A stretch of DNA of 64,000 nucleotides from Alphaproteobacteria bacterium. Its GTDB lineage: Bacteria; Myxococcota_A; UBA796; GCA-2862545. The stretch covers positions 206,323-270,322 of the forward strand of contig JACKER010000013.1 of the NCBI GenBank assembly GCA_020632925.1. The letters are read 5' to 3'. This document shows, one piece after another, positions 43,643 to 51,183 of the stretch (positions are counted from its first letter, which is position 1; each line of letters begins with the position of its first letter). The position numbers and the translations under genes were made by a program. A model generated the notes under the pieces. It worked only from the letters and a program-made list of their open reading frames with translations, searched no databases and had not been told where the DNA came from.

Positions 43643-44725
43643 TCAGGGAGCGACGGGGTAGTCGGTGTACCCCTTCTCGCCGGGCGTGTAGAACGTCGCG
43701 AAGTCCGGCTGGGCGAGCGGCAGGCCCTCCCGCAGGCGCGTCGGCAGGCGGGGGTTGGCGATGAACGGGCGACCGAAGGCCACCAGGTCGCCGCGCCCCG
43801 CCGCGAGGTCGGCCTCGGCGCGCTCGCGGTCGTAGCCGCCCGCCAGGATCACCGTGCCGCCGAAGGCCGCGCGGATCGTGCCCTTCACGCTGTCCGGGAC
43901 CGCGGGCGCGCCGAGCGCCGAGTGGTCGACGACGTGCACGTAGGCCAGGCCGAGCGTCTTCAGCTCGCCCGCGAGGCGCTCGTGGACCTCCTCCACCTGC
44001 TCGTCGTCCGACCGCATCCCGCCGTTCGCACCGTAGGGCGAGACACGGATCCCGACGTGATCGCCGCCGATGCGGGCCACCGCGCGGCGCGCCGCCTCGA
44101 CCGCGAAGCGCACCCGGTTCTCCACGCTGCCACCCCACGCGTCCGTGCGCTGGTTCGACGCGGTGTTGAGGAACTGCTCGATGAGGTACCCGTTGGCGCC
44201 GTGGAGCTCGATGCCGTCGAAGCCAGCGTCCATCGCGAGCTCGGCGGAGCGCGCGTACTCCTCCAGCGTCGCGTCGATCTCCTCGGCGGTCAGCGCGTGG
44301 GGCGTGGGCACGTCGAGCTGACCCTGCCCGTCGACCCACATCTGCCCCTCCCAGGCGATCGCCGACGGCGCCACGATCCGCGCGCCCTCGGGGAGGTTGC
44401 CGGCGTGCGCGACGCGGCCGGTGTGCATGAGCTGGACGAAGATGCGCGACCCGGCCTCGTGCACCGCGGTCGTCACCTTCCGCCACCCAGCCACCTGCTC
44501 GGCGCTGAACAGCCCGGGGATCCGCGCGTACCCCAGGCCGTCGGGCGAGGGAGAGGTCCCCTCGGTCACGATCAGGCCCGCTTCGGCGCGCTGCGCGTAG
44601 TACGTCGCGATCAGCTCGTTCGGGACGTTGCCGAGCGCCCGCGACCGCGTCATCGGCGACATCACGATGCGGTTCGCGAGCTCGATGGGGCCGAGCTGGT
44701 AGGGGGAGAACAGGTCTGCGGTCAT
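43643..44725 (-). CDS. Old Yellow Enzyme-family alkene reductase
   Basis: 360 residues, typical length. An FMN-dependent TIM barrel that reduces activated C=C bonds (enones, nitroesters, N-ethylmaleimide) with NAD(P)H. Key blocks: 'LANRIVMSPMTRSRA', 'FVQLMHTGRVAH', the substrate-anion site 'HGANGYLIEQFLN' (H175, N178, Y180), 'RVSPYG' and 'VAFGRPFIANP'. It is close to NemA/XenB-type enzymes. It is divergent from a TetR gene across a perfect inverted repeat at 44753, the usual arrangement of nemR-nemA-like electrophile-response pairs. Confidence 0.95.
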   Translation of the reverse strand: MTADLFSPYQLGPIELANRIVMSPMTRSRALGNVPNELIATYYAQRAEAGLIVTEGTSPSPDGLGYARIPGLFSAEQVAGWRKVTTAVHEAGSRIFVQLMHTGRVAHAGNLPEGARIVAPSAIAWEGQMWVDGQGQLDVPTPHALTAEEIDATLEEYARSAELAMDAGFDGIELHGANGYLIEQFLNTASNQRTDAWGGSVENRVRFAVEAARRAVARIGGDHVGIRVSPYGANGGMRSDDEQVEEVHERLAGELKTLGLAYVHVVDHSALGAPAVPDSVKGTIRAAFGGTVILAGGYDRERAEADLAAGRGDLVAFGRPFIANPRLPTRLREGLPLAQPDFATFYTPGEKGYTDYPVAP

Positions 44726-44752
44726 GGTGCGCGCTCCGGGGGCACGAGTTTG

Positions 44753-44770
44753 TTTCTTGCGGACAAGAAA
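44753..44770 (+). promoter_or_regulatory. Probable TetR operator between OYE and TetR genes
   Basis: TTTCTTG-CGGA-CAAGAAA is a perfect inverted repeat with 7-bp arms in an AT-rich patch (followed by TAAAAT, a possible -10 for the TetR gene) inside very GC-rich DNA. Its place between divergent genes, one encoding a TetR repressor, suggests autoregulation and control of the reductase gene. Confidence 0.7.
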
Positions 44771-44832
44771 TAAAATCGGACGGCCGGGTCGTCAAGGGCC
44801 GGGACGGCATACAGTGGAGGCAGCGAGGGGTC

Positions 44833-45471
44833 ATGGGCAGGCCGAAGGAGGTCACGGACGAGGCGCTCGTCGCCACCGCGCGGAGGCTCTTCCTCCAGCG
44901 GGGCGTCGGTGTGTCCGCGGCCGAGATCGGACGGGAGGCCGGCGTCAGCCACACCACGCTGTTCAACCGCTTCGGGTCGAAGGACGGGCTGCTGCTGGCG
45001 GCGCTCGGTCCCCCCGCCGAGGTCCCCTGGATCCGCACGTTGGAGCGCGGACCCGACGAGCGGCCCATCCGGGAGCAGCTCGTCGAGCACGGGCAGGTCA
45101 TCGCGGCCTTCTTCCGCGAGCTGCACGCCGGCCTCAGCATGCTGCGCTGCGCCGGCGTCGATCCGGACCGGGCGCTCCAGACGTGCTCGGGGACCTCGGC
45201 GCCCGAGCGCGCCTATGCCGCCCTGGTCGCGTGGATCGAGCGCGCCCAGCAGGCGGGACGGCTGGCCGACTGCGACGCGGACACGCTGAGCGCGACGATC
45301 CTGGGCGCGCTTCAGGGGCGAGCGACGTCCCAGCAGGTGTGCGGTGTCCAGCAGGCGGCGGACGAGGCGGCCTACGTCCGTCAGCTGGTCGAGCTGCTGT
45401 GGGTCGGCATCGGGGTCGACGAGGACGGGATCAGCCGCCGGACACGAGGTCCGCGAGGTGCTGCCCGATGA
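44833..45471 (+). CDS. TetR-family repressor
   Basis: 212 residues. The N-terminal helix-turn-helix is clear ('VTDEALVATARRLFLQRG', 'VSAAEIGREAGVSHTTLFNRF', read in parts). The C-terminal ligand domain is variable, with Cys at 'MLRCAGVDP' and 'QTCSGTSAP'. If it responds to electrophiles as NemR does, these Cys could be sensors, but that is speculation. It is divergent from the OYE reductase gene and the operator at 44753. The family C repeat lies 12 bp after its stop. Confidence 0.9.
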   Translation: MGRPKEVTDEALVATARRLFLQRGVGVSAAEIGREAGVSHTTLFNRFGSKDGLLLAALGPPAEVPWIRTLERGPDERPIREQLVEHGQVIAAFFRELHAGLSMLRCAGVDPDRALQTCSGTSAPERAYAALVAWIERAQQAGRLADCDADTLSATILGALQGRATSQQVCGVQQAADEAAYVRQLVELLWVGIGVDEDGISRRTRGPRGAAR

Positions 45472-45482
45472 CGTGGCCCTCG

Positions 45483-45554
45483 AGCGAGGCCGAGAACGCT
45501 GCACCCGACCTCAACCGGGCCGGGAAGGGGCACCTGGACGACTGCCCCGACGGG
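45483..45554 (+). repeat. 72-bp interspersed repeat, family C, copy 2
   Basis: Second copy of the 43553-43624 sequence. It lies between the TetR gene and the convergent membrane-protein gene and overlaps the last 14 or so codons and stop of the latter (minus strand). Read on the plus strand, the shared frame is still open and continues a few codons to a TAG. Five of the eight differences from copy 1 would be amino-acid changes, so I see no strong coding constraint. Confidence 0.82.
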
Positions 45555-46245
45555 CACCAGTAGGTCGCCACGTCGGCGTTGGCGCGACGAACACGAGCGA
45601 GGGCGTGCGATACCGTCGGGCGAGCCAGGCGCGGACGACGATGGCGATCACCAGCACACCGACGTGGAAGCCGGCGGCGGTCCACGGTCCCGCGCCCGGG
45701 GCCACCAGCCCCCGCCAGGCGACGTAGGCCAGCGTGCCGTGAACGGCGGTGAGCAGGCCGCACACCGCGTCCAGGTGCCACTGGAGCCACCCGTTCGAGG
45801 CGCCACGCTTCCCGTGGGACCGGACCATCGCGCTTCCGAAGGCCAGGCCCACCCAGGACAGCACGGCCGCCACGGGGTTCGCGGTCAGGAGCCCCGCCAA
45901 CAGCACCACGCCGCCCAGACCCGTGAGGACCGCGCCGACCCCACGGAGGGGGAGGCTGGCGAAGCGCTCCGGCGCCCGCCGCCAGCGGACGCTGGTCCAG
46001 CCCAGCGCCACCACCGACGCCACGCAGGCCGAGAGGTACACGAGCTGGACCACCCGGCCGGGGTCGAGCGGACGATCGGTCACCAGCAGGGGTGCGACGG
46101 TCACGACCACGAGGAGCATCGCCGCGAAGAACACGCGTCCCACCACGCGGTGCGACCCGCGCCCCTTGCGCGCCCCCAGCGCCAGCCAGAACGTGACCAG
46201 GGCGACGACGCCTACGAGGATGTGCACCAGCAGGAACGGGTCCAT
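45511..46245 (-). CDS. DUF2306-like integral membrane protein
   Basis: 244 residues with about six to seven TM helices ('LVHILVGVVALVTFWLALGA', 'VFFAAMLLVVVTVAPLLV', 'GVLVIAIVVRAWLA'). The conserved 'KGRGSHRVVGRVF' after the first helix and the internal His residues ('WLQWHLDAV') resemble the DUF2306 family, possible haem- or redox-linked membrane proteins of unknown role. The C-terminal tail ('RPTGARRGSRPGAPSRPG') is encoded by a family C repeat copy and is probably not native. It is divergent from a TetR gene at 46312, with palindromes between. Confidence 0.75.
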   Translation of the reverse strand: MDPFLLVHILVGVVALVTFWLALGARKGRGSHRVVGRVFFAAMLLVVVTVAPLLVTDRPLDPGRVVQLVYLSACVASVVALGWTSVRWRRAPERFASLPLRGVGAVLTGLGGVVLLAGLLTANPVAAVLSWVGLAFGSAMVRSHGKRGASNGWLQWHLDAVCGLLTAVHGTLAYVAWRGLVAPGAGPWTAAGFHVGVLVIAIVVRAWLARRYRTPSLVFVAPTPTWRPTGARRGSRPGAPSRPG

Positions 46246-46257
46246 CGAGCCTCCGGG

Positions 46258-46271
46258 TTTACTTACGTAAA
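46258..46271 (+). promoter_or_regulatory. Probable TetR operator
   Basis: TTTAC-TTAC-GTAAA is an inverted repeat with perfect 5-bp arms; its core TTACGTAA (46263-46270) is a perfect 8-bp palindrome. A second near-palindrome GGGTTAAC-TGGT-GTCAACCC (one mismatch) follows at about 46283-46302. Both lie in the 66-bp gap between the divergent DUF2306-like and TetR genes, so they are candidate repressor sites. Confidence 0.6.
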
Positions 46272-46311
46272 GCTAGTGGGTCGGGTTAACTGGTGTCAAC
46301 CCGGGAGTGCC

Positions 46312-46941
46312 ATGGCTCGGACCGTGAGCGACGAGACGCGCGACAAGATCCTCCACGCCGCCTGGGAGCTGATGGCGCAGGAGGGGCGCCTGGACGTCGG
46401 GATGGCGGAGATCGCCCGAGCGGCCGGCGTCTCCCGCCAGGCCGTCTTCTATGCCGTGGGCAACCGCGCCGGGCTGCTGCTCGAGATGGTGCGCTACCGG
46501 GACACCCGCAGCCCCCACGCGAAGCGTCTGGGCGACCTCGCGCGCGGATCGGGGGCGGACGGCGAGACGCTGTCCGCGTACGTCGACGCCTGGCTGGACT
46601 ACCTCCCCGAGGTGTACCCGGTCGCCATCCAGCTGGAGTGCGCCTCGCTCACCGACGCCGACGCGGACGCCGCCTGGCGTGACCGCATGTTCGTGGGTGG
46701 GCTCCGCCTGGGGCTGGACCTCGTCCTCGAGCGGATCGCGGCCCAGGGGCGTCTGCGCTCGGGCCTCAGCGCGAAGACGGCCGCCGACCTCTGCGCGACC
46801 TGGTTGCTCCCGTCGGCGTGGCGGTACCTCGTCGTCGACCTGGGCTGGACGCCGGAGGCTTTTCGCGCCTCCCGTCACGCGCTCCTGGACACCATCAGCG
46901 AGGGTCGGGCGCCACTGAGCGCCACACCGCCTCCGCGATGA
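46312..46941 (+). CDS. TetR-family regulator
   Basis: 209 residues. Its helix-turn-helix 'VGMAEIARAAGVSRQAVF' is followed by 'YAVGNRAGLLLEMVRYRD'. The C-terminal domain is helical and rich in Trp and Leu, with no recognised ligand site. It is divergent from the DUF2306-like gene, which it probably represses. Its last 47 bp overlap the 3' end of the convergent TetR gene at 46895. Confidence 0.9.
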   Translation: MARTVSDETRDKILHAAWELMAQEGRLDVGMAEIARAAGVSRQAVFYAVGNRAGLLLEMVRYRDTRSPHAKRLGDLARGSGADGETLSAYVDAWLDYLPEVYPVAIQLECASLTDADADAAWRDRMFVGGLRLGLDLVLERIAAQGRLRSGLSAKTAADLCATWLLPSAWRYLVVDLGWTPEAFRASRHALLDTISEGRAPLSATPPPR

Positions 46942-47491
46942 AGGGCGTCGCCTGCTCGAGAGGCACCGGCAGCCCGAGCAGCCAGCGGCGGGCGAACTCG
47001 TGCGCGGGCCCCATCACGACGGGGTCCAGCGCCCACACCGGCAGGGCGCGCAGCTCGCCGCGGGCCGTCCTCGCAGAGGTCCAGGCCGCGACCCGCTCGT
47101 AGAACGCGGTCTTGAACGCGGCGATCTCGTCGGTGTAGGGGGCGAGCAGCTCAGAGCCGCTGGCGTCGTAGATCAGGCGCGCGCGGACCGGGTGGGCGGC
47201 CACCCACGCGAGCCAGGTGGTGACCAGCGCTCGCACGCCGGCCTCGGTGCTGGGCGCAGCGTGGAGCGCGGCGAGCAGCTCGTCGAGCCCCAGCGTCAGG
47301 CACTCGCGGTAGACGGCCGCCACCACGCCCCCCCGGTCGCCGAAGTGGTGGTAGATGCTACCCACGCTCGCGCCGGACGCCTCGGACAGCGCGCCGATCG
47401 TGACCCCCGCGAGCCCACCGCGCTCGAACGCCGCCAGCGCCGCGTCGAGGATGGCGCGGCGACGCTCTTCGGTGGCGGATCGACGGCTCAT
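46895..47491 (-). CDS. TetR-family repressor of adjacent SDR gene
   Basis: 198 residues from the ATG at 47491 (an earlier in-frame ATG at 47512 touches the operator). The DNA-binding domain is well conserved: 'ILDAALAAFERGGLAGVTI', 'LSEASGASVGSIYHHFGDRGG'. It is divergent from the SDR gene, with a 21-bp perfect palindrome between them, so autorepression and control of the SDR-AraC-VOC set is likely. The convergent 3' overlap of 47 bp with the neighbouring TetR gene is unusual. Confidence 0.9.
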   Translation of the reverse strand: MSRRSATEERRRAILDAALAAFERGGLAGVTIGALSEASGASVGSIYHHFGDRGGVVAAVYRECLTLGLDELLAALHAAPSTEAGVRALVTTWLAWVAAHPVRARLIYDASGSELLAPYTDEIAAFKTAFYERVAAWTSARTARGELRALPVWALDPVVMGPAHEFARRWLLGLPVPLEQATPFIAEAVWRSVAPDPR

Positions 47492-47514
47492 GGCGTGACA
47501 GCCTACCGCCATCG

Positions 47515-47535
47515 TTCTAGAATTGAATTCTAGAA
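47515..47535 (+). promoter_or_regulatory. Perfect 21-bp palindromic operator
   Basis: Arms TTCTAGAATT and AATTCTAGAA flank a single G: a perfect inverted repeat of 10-bp arms, strikingly AT-rich for this genome. It sits between the divergent TetR gene and the SDR gene, ending 12 bp before the SDR start. Its size and symmetry fit a TetR dimer (or pair of dimers). Confidence 0.85.
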
Positions 47536-47547
47536 TGGGATTCGGCG

Positions 47548-48351
47548 ATGGGATGGTTCGTGGTCACCGGCGCCAACGCCGGCATCGGCAAGGCGATCGC
47601 CAAGGACCTGATCGCGCGCGGCGAGCGCGTCGTGATGGTGTGCCGGGACGAGGAGCGGGGCCGGCGGGCCGCCGAGGAGCTCGGTGGGACGACGCGGCTC
47701 GTGGTGGCCGACCTGTCCACCCGCGACGGGGTCCGCGCGGCGGCGGCGGGGGTCGAGGCGCTCCAGGAGCCGCTGACGGCGCTGATCCTCAACGCTGGCT
47801 TCTGGCCGACCGCGCTGGAGCGGACGGAGGACGGCTACGAGCGCTCCTTCGCCGTGAACCACCTCGGCACGCTCGGGCTCGCGCTCGCGCTCCGGGAGCG
47901 GCTGGTGCGCGACCGGACGCACGTGGTGGCCGTGGGCGCCGGGCTCATGGTGATGGGCCGCCCCGCCCTCGCCCGGGTGTCGACCGGCGAGGACTTCCAC
48001 CCGGTGCGGACCTACGCGGACACCAAGCTGACGGCGGCCCTCGGGCTCCGCGCGCTGGCCCGCGAGCTCGACGGCAGCGGTGTGGTGCTCTCCGTCGTGC
48101 ATCCCGGCGTGTTCGACACCGGGCTCGGCGTGGGCGGGCGCTGGTACGACCCGCTGGTGCGGCTGGTGAAGCGCTTCTGGCGCCGCGCGGACCAGGGCGG
48201 GCGCGCACCGGTGGCCCTGGCCTACCGCGACGACGTGCACGGCGCCTGGTTCGACGAGCTCGAGCGCCGCCCGTGGCCGCCCGTCACCGACGACGAGGCG
48301 CTGCAGCGCGCGTGCCTGGACCTCGCGGCGAGCTGGCTCGCGGGCGGGTAG
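47548..48351 (+). CDS. Short-chain dehydrogenase/reductase
   Basis: 267 residues. The Rossmann dinucleotide motif 'TGANAGIGKA' is at the N-terminus, with 'VADLS', 'LNAGFW' and the catalytic 'YADTK' (Tyr-x3-Lys). The position of the catalytic Ser reads 'VVAVGAGLMV', with no clear Ser, so activity may be altered. It resembles retinol-dehydrogenase/WW-oxidoreductase-like SDRs. The substrate is unknown. It heads a probable operon with an AraC-type gene and a VOC gene and is likely repressed through the palindrome at 47515. Confidence 0.88.
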   Translation: MGWFVVTGANAGIGKAIAKDLIARGERVVMVCRDEERGRRAAEELGGTTRLVVADLSTRDGVRAAAAGVEALQEPLTALILNAGFWPTALERTEDGYERSFAVNHLGTLGLALALRERLVRDRTHVVAVGAGLMVMGRPALARVSTGEDFHPVRTYADTKLTAALGLRALARELDGSGVVLSVVHPGVFDTGLGVGGRWYDPLVRLVKRFWRRADQGGRAPVALAYRDDVHGAWFDELERRPWPPVTDDEALQRACLDLAASWLAGG

Positions 48352-48370
48352 TGGGCGTGTCGGAGGGCGG

Positions 48371-48856
48371 GTGACGACGGGGCAGGACCCGGAGCTGCTG
48401 CGGCGACTGCTGCGCGCGAAGGACCGGATGGACGCCGCCTCGCACGAGGACTGGCCGGTCCGGCGGCTCGCGCGGGTCTCCGGCGTGTCCGAGGCGCACT
48501 TCGCGCGGTCCTTCCGCGACGCGTTCGGCGTGCCTCCCCACCGGTACCTGCTGACCCGGCGGATCGAGCGGGCGGCGGCGCTCCTGCGGGACACGGAGCT
48601 CCCCGTCCTCGAGATCGCGCTGCAGACCGGCTGGCGGAGCCTGGGGACCTTCGGCCGCACGTTCCGCGACATCACCGGTGAGAGCCCGAGCGAGCACCGG
48701 GAGCACCAGCGGGCGCTGCCGAGCGCGCTCGACGTGGTGCCCCACTGCTTCGTCGCCGCCGCCCACCGCCCCCACCTCACGATCGCAGTTTCGGAGAAGC
48801 GACGGCAGGAGGCCGGCGGTACGAACGGGTCCGAGAGCGATTCCGAAGAACCGTAG
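48371..48856 (+). CDS. AraC-family DNA-binding protein
   Basis: 161 residues, GTG start after GGAGGGCGG. It consists mainly of the AraC double helix-turn-helix: 'VRRLARVSGVSEAHFARSF', 'FGVPPHRYLLTRRIERAAAL' (in parts) and 'LEIALQTGWRSLGTFGRTF'. There is no N-terminal ligand domain; the short C-terminal tail has 'VPHCFVAAAHRPH'. It lies 19 bp after the SDR gene and just before a VOC-domain gene, an arrangement often seen where an AraC protein regulates an adjacent glyoxalase-fold gene. Confidence 0.88.
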   Translation: MTTGQDPELLRRLLRAKDRMDAASHEDWPVRRLARVSGVSEAHFARSFRDAFGVPPHRYLLTRRIERAAALLRDTELPVLEIALQTGWRSLGTFGRTFRDITGESPSEHREHQRALPSALDVVPHCFVAAAHRPHLTIAVSEKRRQEAGGTNGSESDSEEP

Positions 48857-48865
48857 GAGGGTCGG

Positions 48866-49273
48866 ATGGGCCAGGGTATCGACGTGGTGGGGATCTACGT
48901 GCGCGACCAGGACGAGGCGCTCGCGTTCTACGTGGAGAAGGTGGGCTTCCGCGTCCACACCGACGTGCGCAACGGGCCGTTCCGCTGGCTGACCGTGCAG
49001 CACCCCGACCAGCCCTCCTTCCAGCTCGGGCTCTTCCGCCCCGGACCGCCGGTGCACGACGAGGCCACGGCGCGGGCGCTGAACGAGGTCGTCGCCAAGG
49101 GGGCCATGCCGTCGCTCGTGCTCGTGGTCGACGACTGCTGGGCGGAGGCGGCGCGTCTCGAGGCCGCCGGCGTGGAGCTCACGCAGCAGCCCGTCGAGCG
49201 CTTCGGCAACGTGGACGCGGGCTTCCGCGATCCGTCCGGCAACGGCTGGAAGATGATGCAGTCACGACGCTGA
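48866..49273 (+). CDS. VOC/glyoxalase-superfamily protein
   Basis: 135 residues with the paired beta-alpha-beta-beta-beta fold: 'VGIYVRDQDEALAFYVEKVG', 'FRVHTDVRNGPFRWLTV', 'PSLVLVVDDCWAEAARLEAA', 'FGNVDAGFRDPSGNGWKMMQ'. The usual metal-binding His and Glu are not all present. It is preceded by TAGGAGGGTCGG. It is in the SDR/AraC operon. A small-molecule dioxygenase, isomerase or binding role is possible. The 3' end overlaps the convergent hydrolase gene by 12 bp. Confidence 0.88.
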   Translation: MGQGIDVVGIYVRDQDEALAFYVEKVGFRVHTDVRNGPFRWLTVQHPDQPSFQLGLFRPGPPVHDEATARALNEVVAKGAMPSLVLVVDDCWAEAARLEAAGVELTQQPVERFGNVDAGFRDPSGNGWKMMQSRR

Positions 49274-49822
49274 GAGGAAGCGCCGCACCTCCGTCAGCAG
49301 GCGCGCAGCGCTCTGCGGATCGTGCTCGGGGGCGTCCTCGTCCGCGAACAGGTGGCCTTCGCCGGGGTAGCGGTGGACCTCGAACCCACCGGCCTCGAGC
49401 TCGGCGAGCACGCCCGCGTCCACCCACGGGTCGCCCTCGGCGGCGTGGACCTGCACGGGGACGCCCTCGGGCCAGGACGCGACCCCCAGCGCGGCGAGCG
49501 GCAGCGCCGCGTGCATCAGGATCGCGCCGCGCGCGCCCGGTCGCGTGGCCGCCAGCCACTGCGCGCTCGCCGCACCCATCGAGAAGCCCGCGTAGACCAC
49601 GTCCGGCGGGAGCTCGGCCACGGCCTGCATCGCGCGGCCCATCAGCGCAGGGATGCCGATCGCGTCTCGCTTCGCGACGCCGTCCTCCAGGCGGTCGAAG
49701 ACCTCGCCGTCGAACAGATCCGGGGTGTGGACGACGTGGCCGTCCGCGCGCAGGGCGTCGGCGAAGCGGTGCACGGCGGGGCGCAGCCCGAGGGCCGAGT
49801 GGAACAGGACGATCGTGGACAT
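49262..49822 (-). CDS. Dienelactone-hydrolase-like alpha/beta hydrolase
   Basis: 186 residues. The ATG at 49822 follows GGAGGCACC. The fold elements of dienelactone hydrolases are visible: 'IVLFHSALGLRPAVHRFADA', nucleophile elbow 'YAGFSMGAAS' (Ser rather than the Cys of classical enzymes), 'VHAAEGDPWVD' with the Asp, and 'GEGHLFAD' with the His. The substrate is unknown. It is divergent from a WYL-domain regulator; an imperfect inverted repeat GTGGCAC-CGTA-GTGTCAC lies in the gap (about 49862-49879). Confidence 0.85.
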   Translation of the reverse strand: MSTIVLFHSALGLRPAVHRFADALRADGHVVHTPDLFDGEVFDRLEDGVAKRDAIGIPALMGRAMQAVAELPPDVVYAGFSMGAASAQWLAATRPGARGAILMHAALPLAALGVASWPEGVPVQVHAAEGDPWVDAGVLAELEAGGFEVHRYPGEGHLFADEDAPEHDPQSAARLLTEVRRFLSAS

Positions 49823-49894
49823 GGTGCCTCCAGGGTGGTGTCCACCGTTGTAGGCCGGGCTGTGGCACCGTAGTGTCACCGTTCTGGAGCCACC

Positions 49895-50602
49895 GTGAAC
49901 CGGACCGAGCGGATGTACGCGATCGTCGAGGAACTACGCCGAGCTGCGCCCGGTGGACGATCATCGTCCTGGCTGGCACGGCGGTTCGAGGTCTCGGCCC
50001 GCACGATCAAGCGGGACATGGTGGCCCTGATGGACGCCGGCGTCCCGCTCCAGACCGAGGAGGGTCGGGGAGGGGGCTACCGGCTGGCGCGGCACGCGGC
50101 GCTCCCGCCGCTGTCGTTCACGCCCGGCGAGGCCACGGCGATCGCGATCGCCATCGCCGCGGAGCCCGAGCTGCCCTTCCTGTTGGAGGCGCGAGGCGCC
50201 CTCGCCCGGCTGCTCGGCGCGATGTCCCCGGCCCAGCGGCGCGAGGTGCGCGATCTGTGCGGGCGCGTCTGGACGCGGGCGGGCGGCGACGGTCGCGGCC
50301 CCTCCGCCCAGATCCTGGACCGCGCGATCCTCGAGCGCCGCGTGGTGCTGCTGGACTACGTCGATGCCAGCGGGACACGCACCGAGCGGCGCTCCGTCGA
50401 GCCGATGGCCTTCGCGCGCACGCACCGGCACTGGCACCTCCTCGCCTGGTGCCGGCTGCGCGAGGGGGGACGGTGGTTCCGGCTGGACCGCGTGGCCTCG
50501 GCCACCCTCACCGCCGAGCGCGCGCCCGAACGCGGGCTGGAGGACGTGTTCGGTCCTCCCCCCGACGACGCCAGGCCCGTGCGGATCGAGCTGGACGGCT
50601 GA
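49895..50602 (+). CDS. YafY-type HTH/WYL-domain regulator
   Basis: 235 residues, GTG start after CTGGAGCCACC. The N-terminal HTH_11 winged helix ('LARRFEVSARTIKRDMVALMD', in parts; 'GRGGGYRL') is followed by a WYL domain ('ERRVVLLDYVDASGTRTERR', 'VEPMAFARTHRHWHLLAWCR'). WYL proteins bind a ligand, in some cases nucleic acid, to switch DNA binding. It is divergent from the hydrolase gene, a frequent YafY/hydrolase-or-glyoxalase pairing, and probably controls it. Confidence 0.92.
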   Translation: MNRTERMYAIVEELRRAAPGGRSSSWLARRFEVSARTIKRDMVALMDAGVPLQTEEGRGGGYRLARHAALPPLSFTPGEATAIAIAIAAEPELPFLLEARGALARLLGAMSPAQRREVRDLCGRVWTRAGGDGRGPSAQILDRAILERRVVLLDYVDASGTRTERRSVEPMAFARTHRHWHLLAWCRLREGGRWFRLDRVASATLTAERAPERGLEDVFGPPPDDARPVRIELDG

Positions 50603-50674
50603 ACGAGCCCGGTAGGAAACCTGGGATGGCGAAAGTTGGAGGATCCGTTGGCGGTCCGTCCAGCTGTCGTTACG

Positions 50675-50704
50675 TTCCTAAATAGGAATGATTCCTAAAT
50701 AGGA
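50675..50704 (+). promoter_or_regulatory. Two tandem Fur/PerR-type boxes
   Basis: TTCCTAAATAGGAA (50675-50688) and TTCCTAAATAGGA (50692-50704) lie 17 bp apart. The first is a perfect inverted repeat (TTCCTA-AA-TAGGAA). The second ends in the AGGAGGAGG Shine-Dalgarno of the Fur-type gene, so bound repressor would also cover the ribosome site. These are the only strongly AT-rich bases near the gene and fit autoregulation of the Fur-katG operon. Confidence 0.8.
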
Positions 50705-50715
50705 GGAGGTCGCAG

Positions 50716-51183
50716 ATGGAGGCGGCTCAGGTCGAGAAGCGGCTGGATCGCTGGAAGGAGGTCGCTCGGGGTGCGGGCATCAAGCTCACGCACCAGCGGC
50801 TCGAGATCTTCCGCGAGCTCGCCGGGTCCGAGGCGCATCCGGACGCCGAGGCCGTGTTCCGCGCGGTGCGGGACCGGGTGCCCACCGTGTCGCTCGACAC
50901 CGTCTACCGGACGCTGTGGCGGCTGCACGAGCTCGGCCTGATCACGACGCTCGGCCCCCGCCGCGACGGCATCCGCTTCGACTCCAACGTCGAGCCCCAC
51001 CACCACTACGTGTGCGTGCGCTGCGGGCTCGTCCGCGATTTCCACAGCTCCGAGCTGGACGAGCTCCGGGTCCCCGTCTCCGTGGGGGACTTCGGCGACG
51101 TCCTGGACGCCCGCGTCGAGGTGCGCGGCGTCTGCTCGAGCTGCCAACACGACGAAGACACGAACGACAGGAGGTCCACATGA
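50716..51183 (+). CDS. Fur-family peroxide-type regulator
   Basis: 155 residues. Fur fold: winged helix ('ITHQRLEIFRELAG'-like 'LTHQRLEIFRELAGSEAHPD', 'TVSLDTVYRTLWRLHELGL'), dimer domain with the metal ligands in 'VEPHHHYVCVRCGLVRDF', and two CxxC pairs ('CVRC', 'CSSC') for a structural zinc. Its ATGA overlap with katG strongly suggests that it is a PerR-like H2O2 sensor rather than an iron regulator. The AGGAGGAGG ribosome site is inside the second operator box, implying autoregulation. Confidence 0.9.
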   Translation: MEAAQVEKRLDRWKEVARGAGIKLTHQRLEIFRELAGSEAHPDAEAVFRAVRDRVPTVSLDTVYRTLWRLHELGLITTLGPRRDGIRFDSNVEPHHHYVCVRCGLVRDFHSSELDELRVPVSVGDFGDVLDARVEVRGVCSSCQHDEDTNDRRST

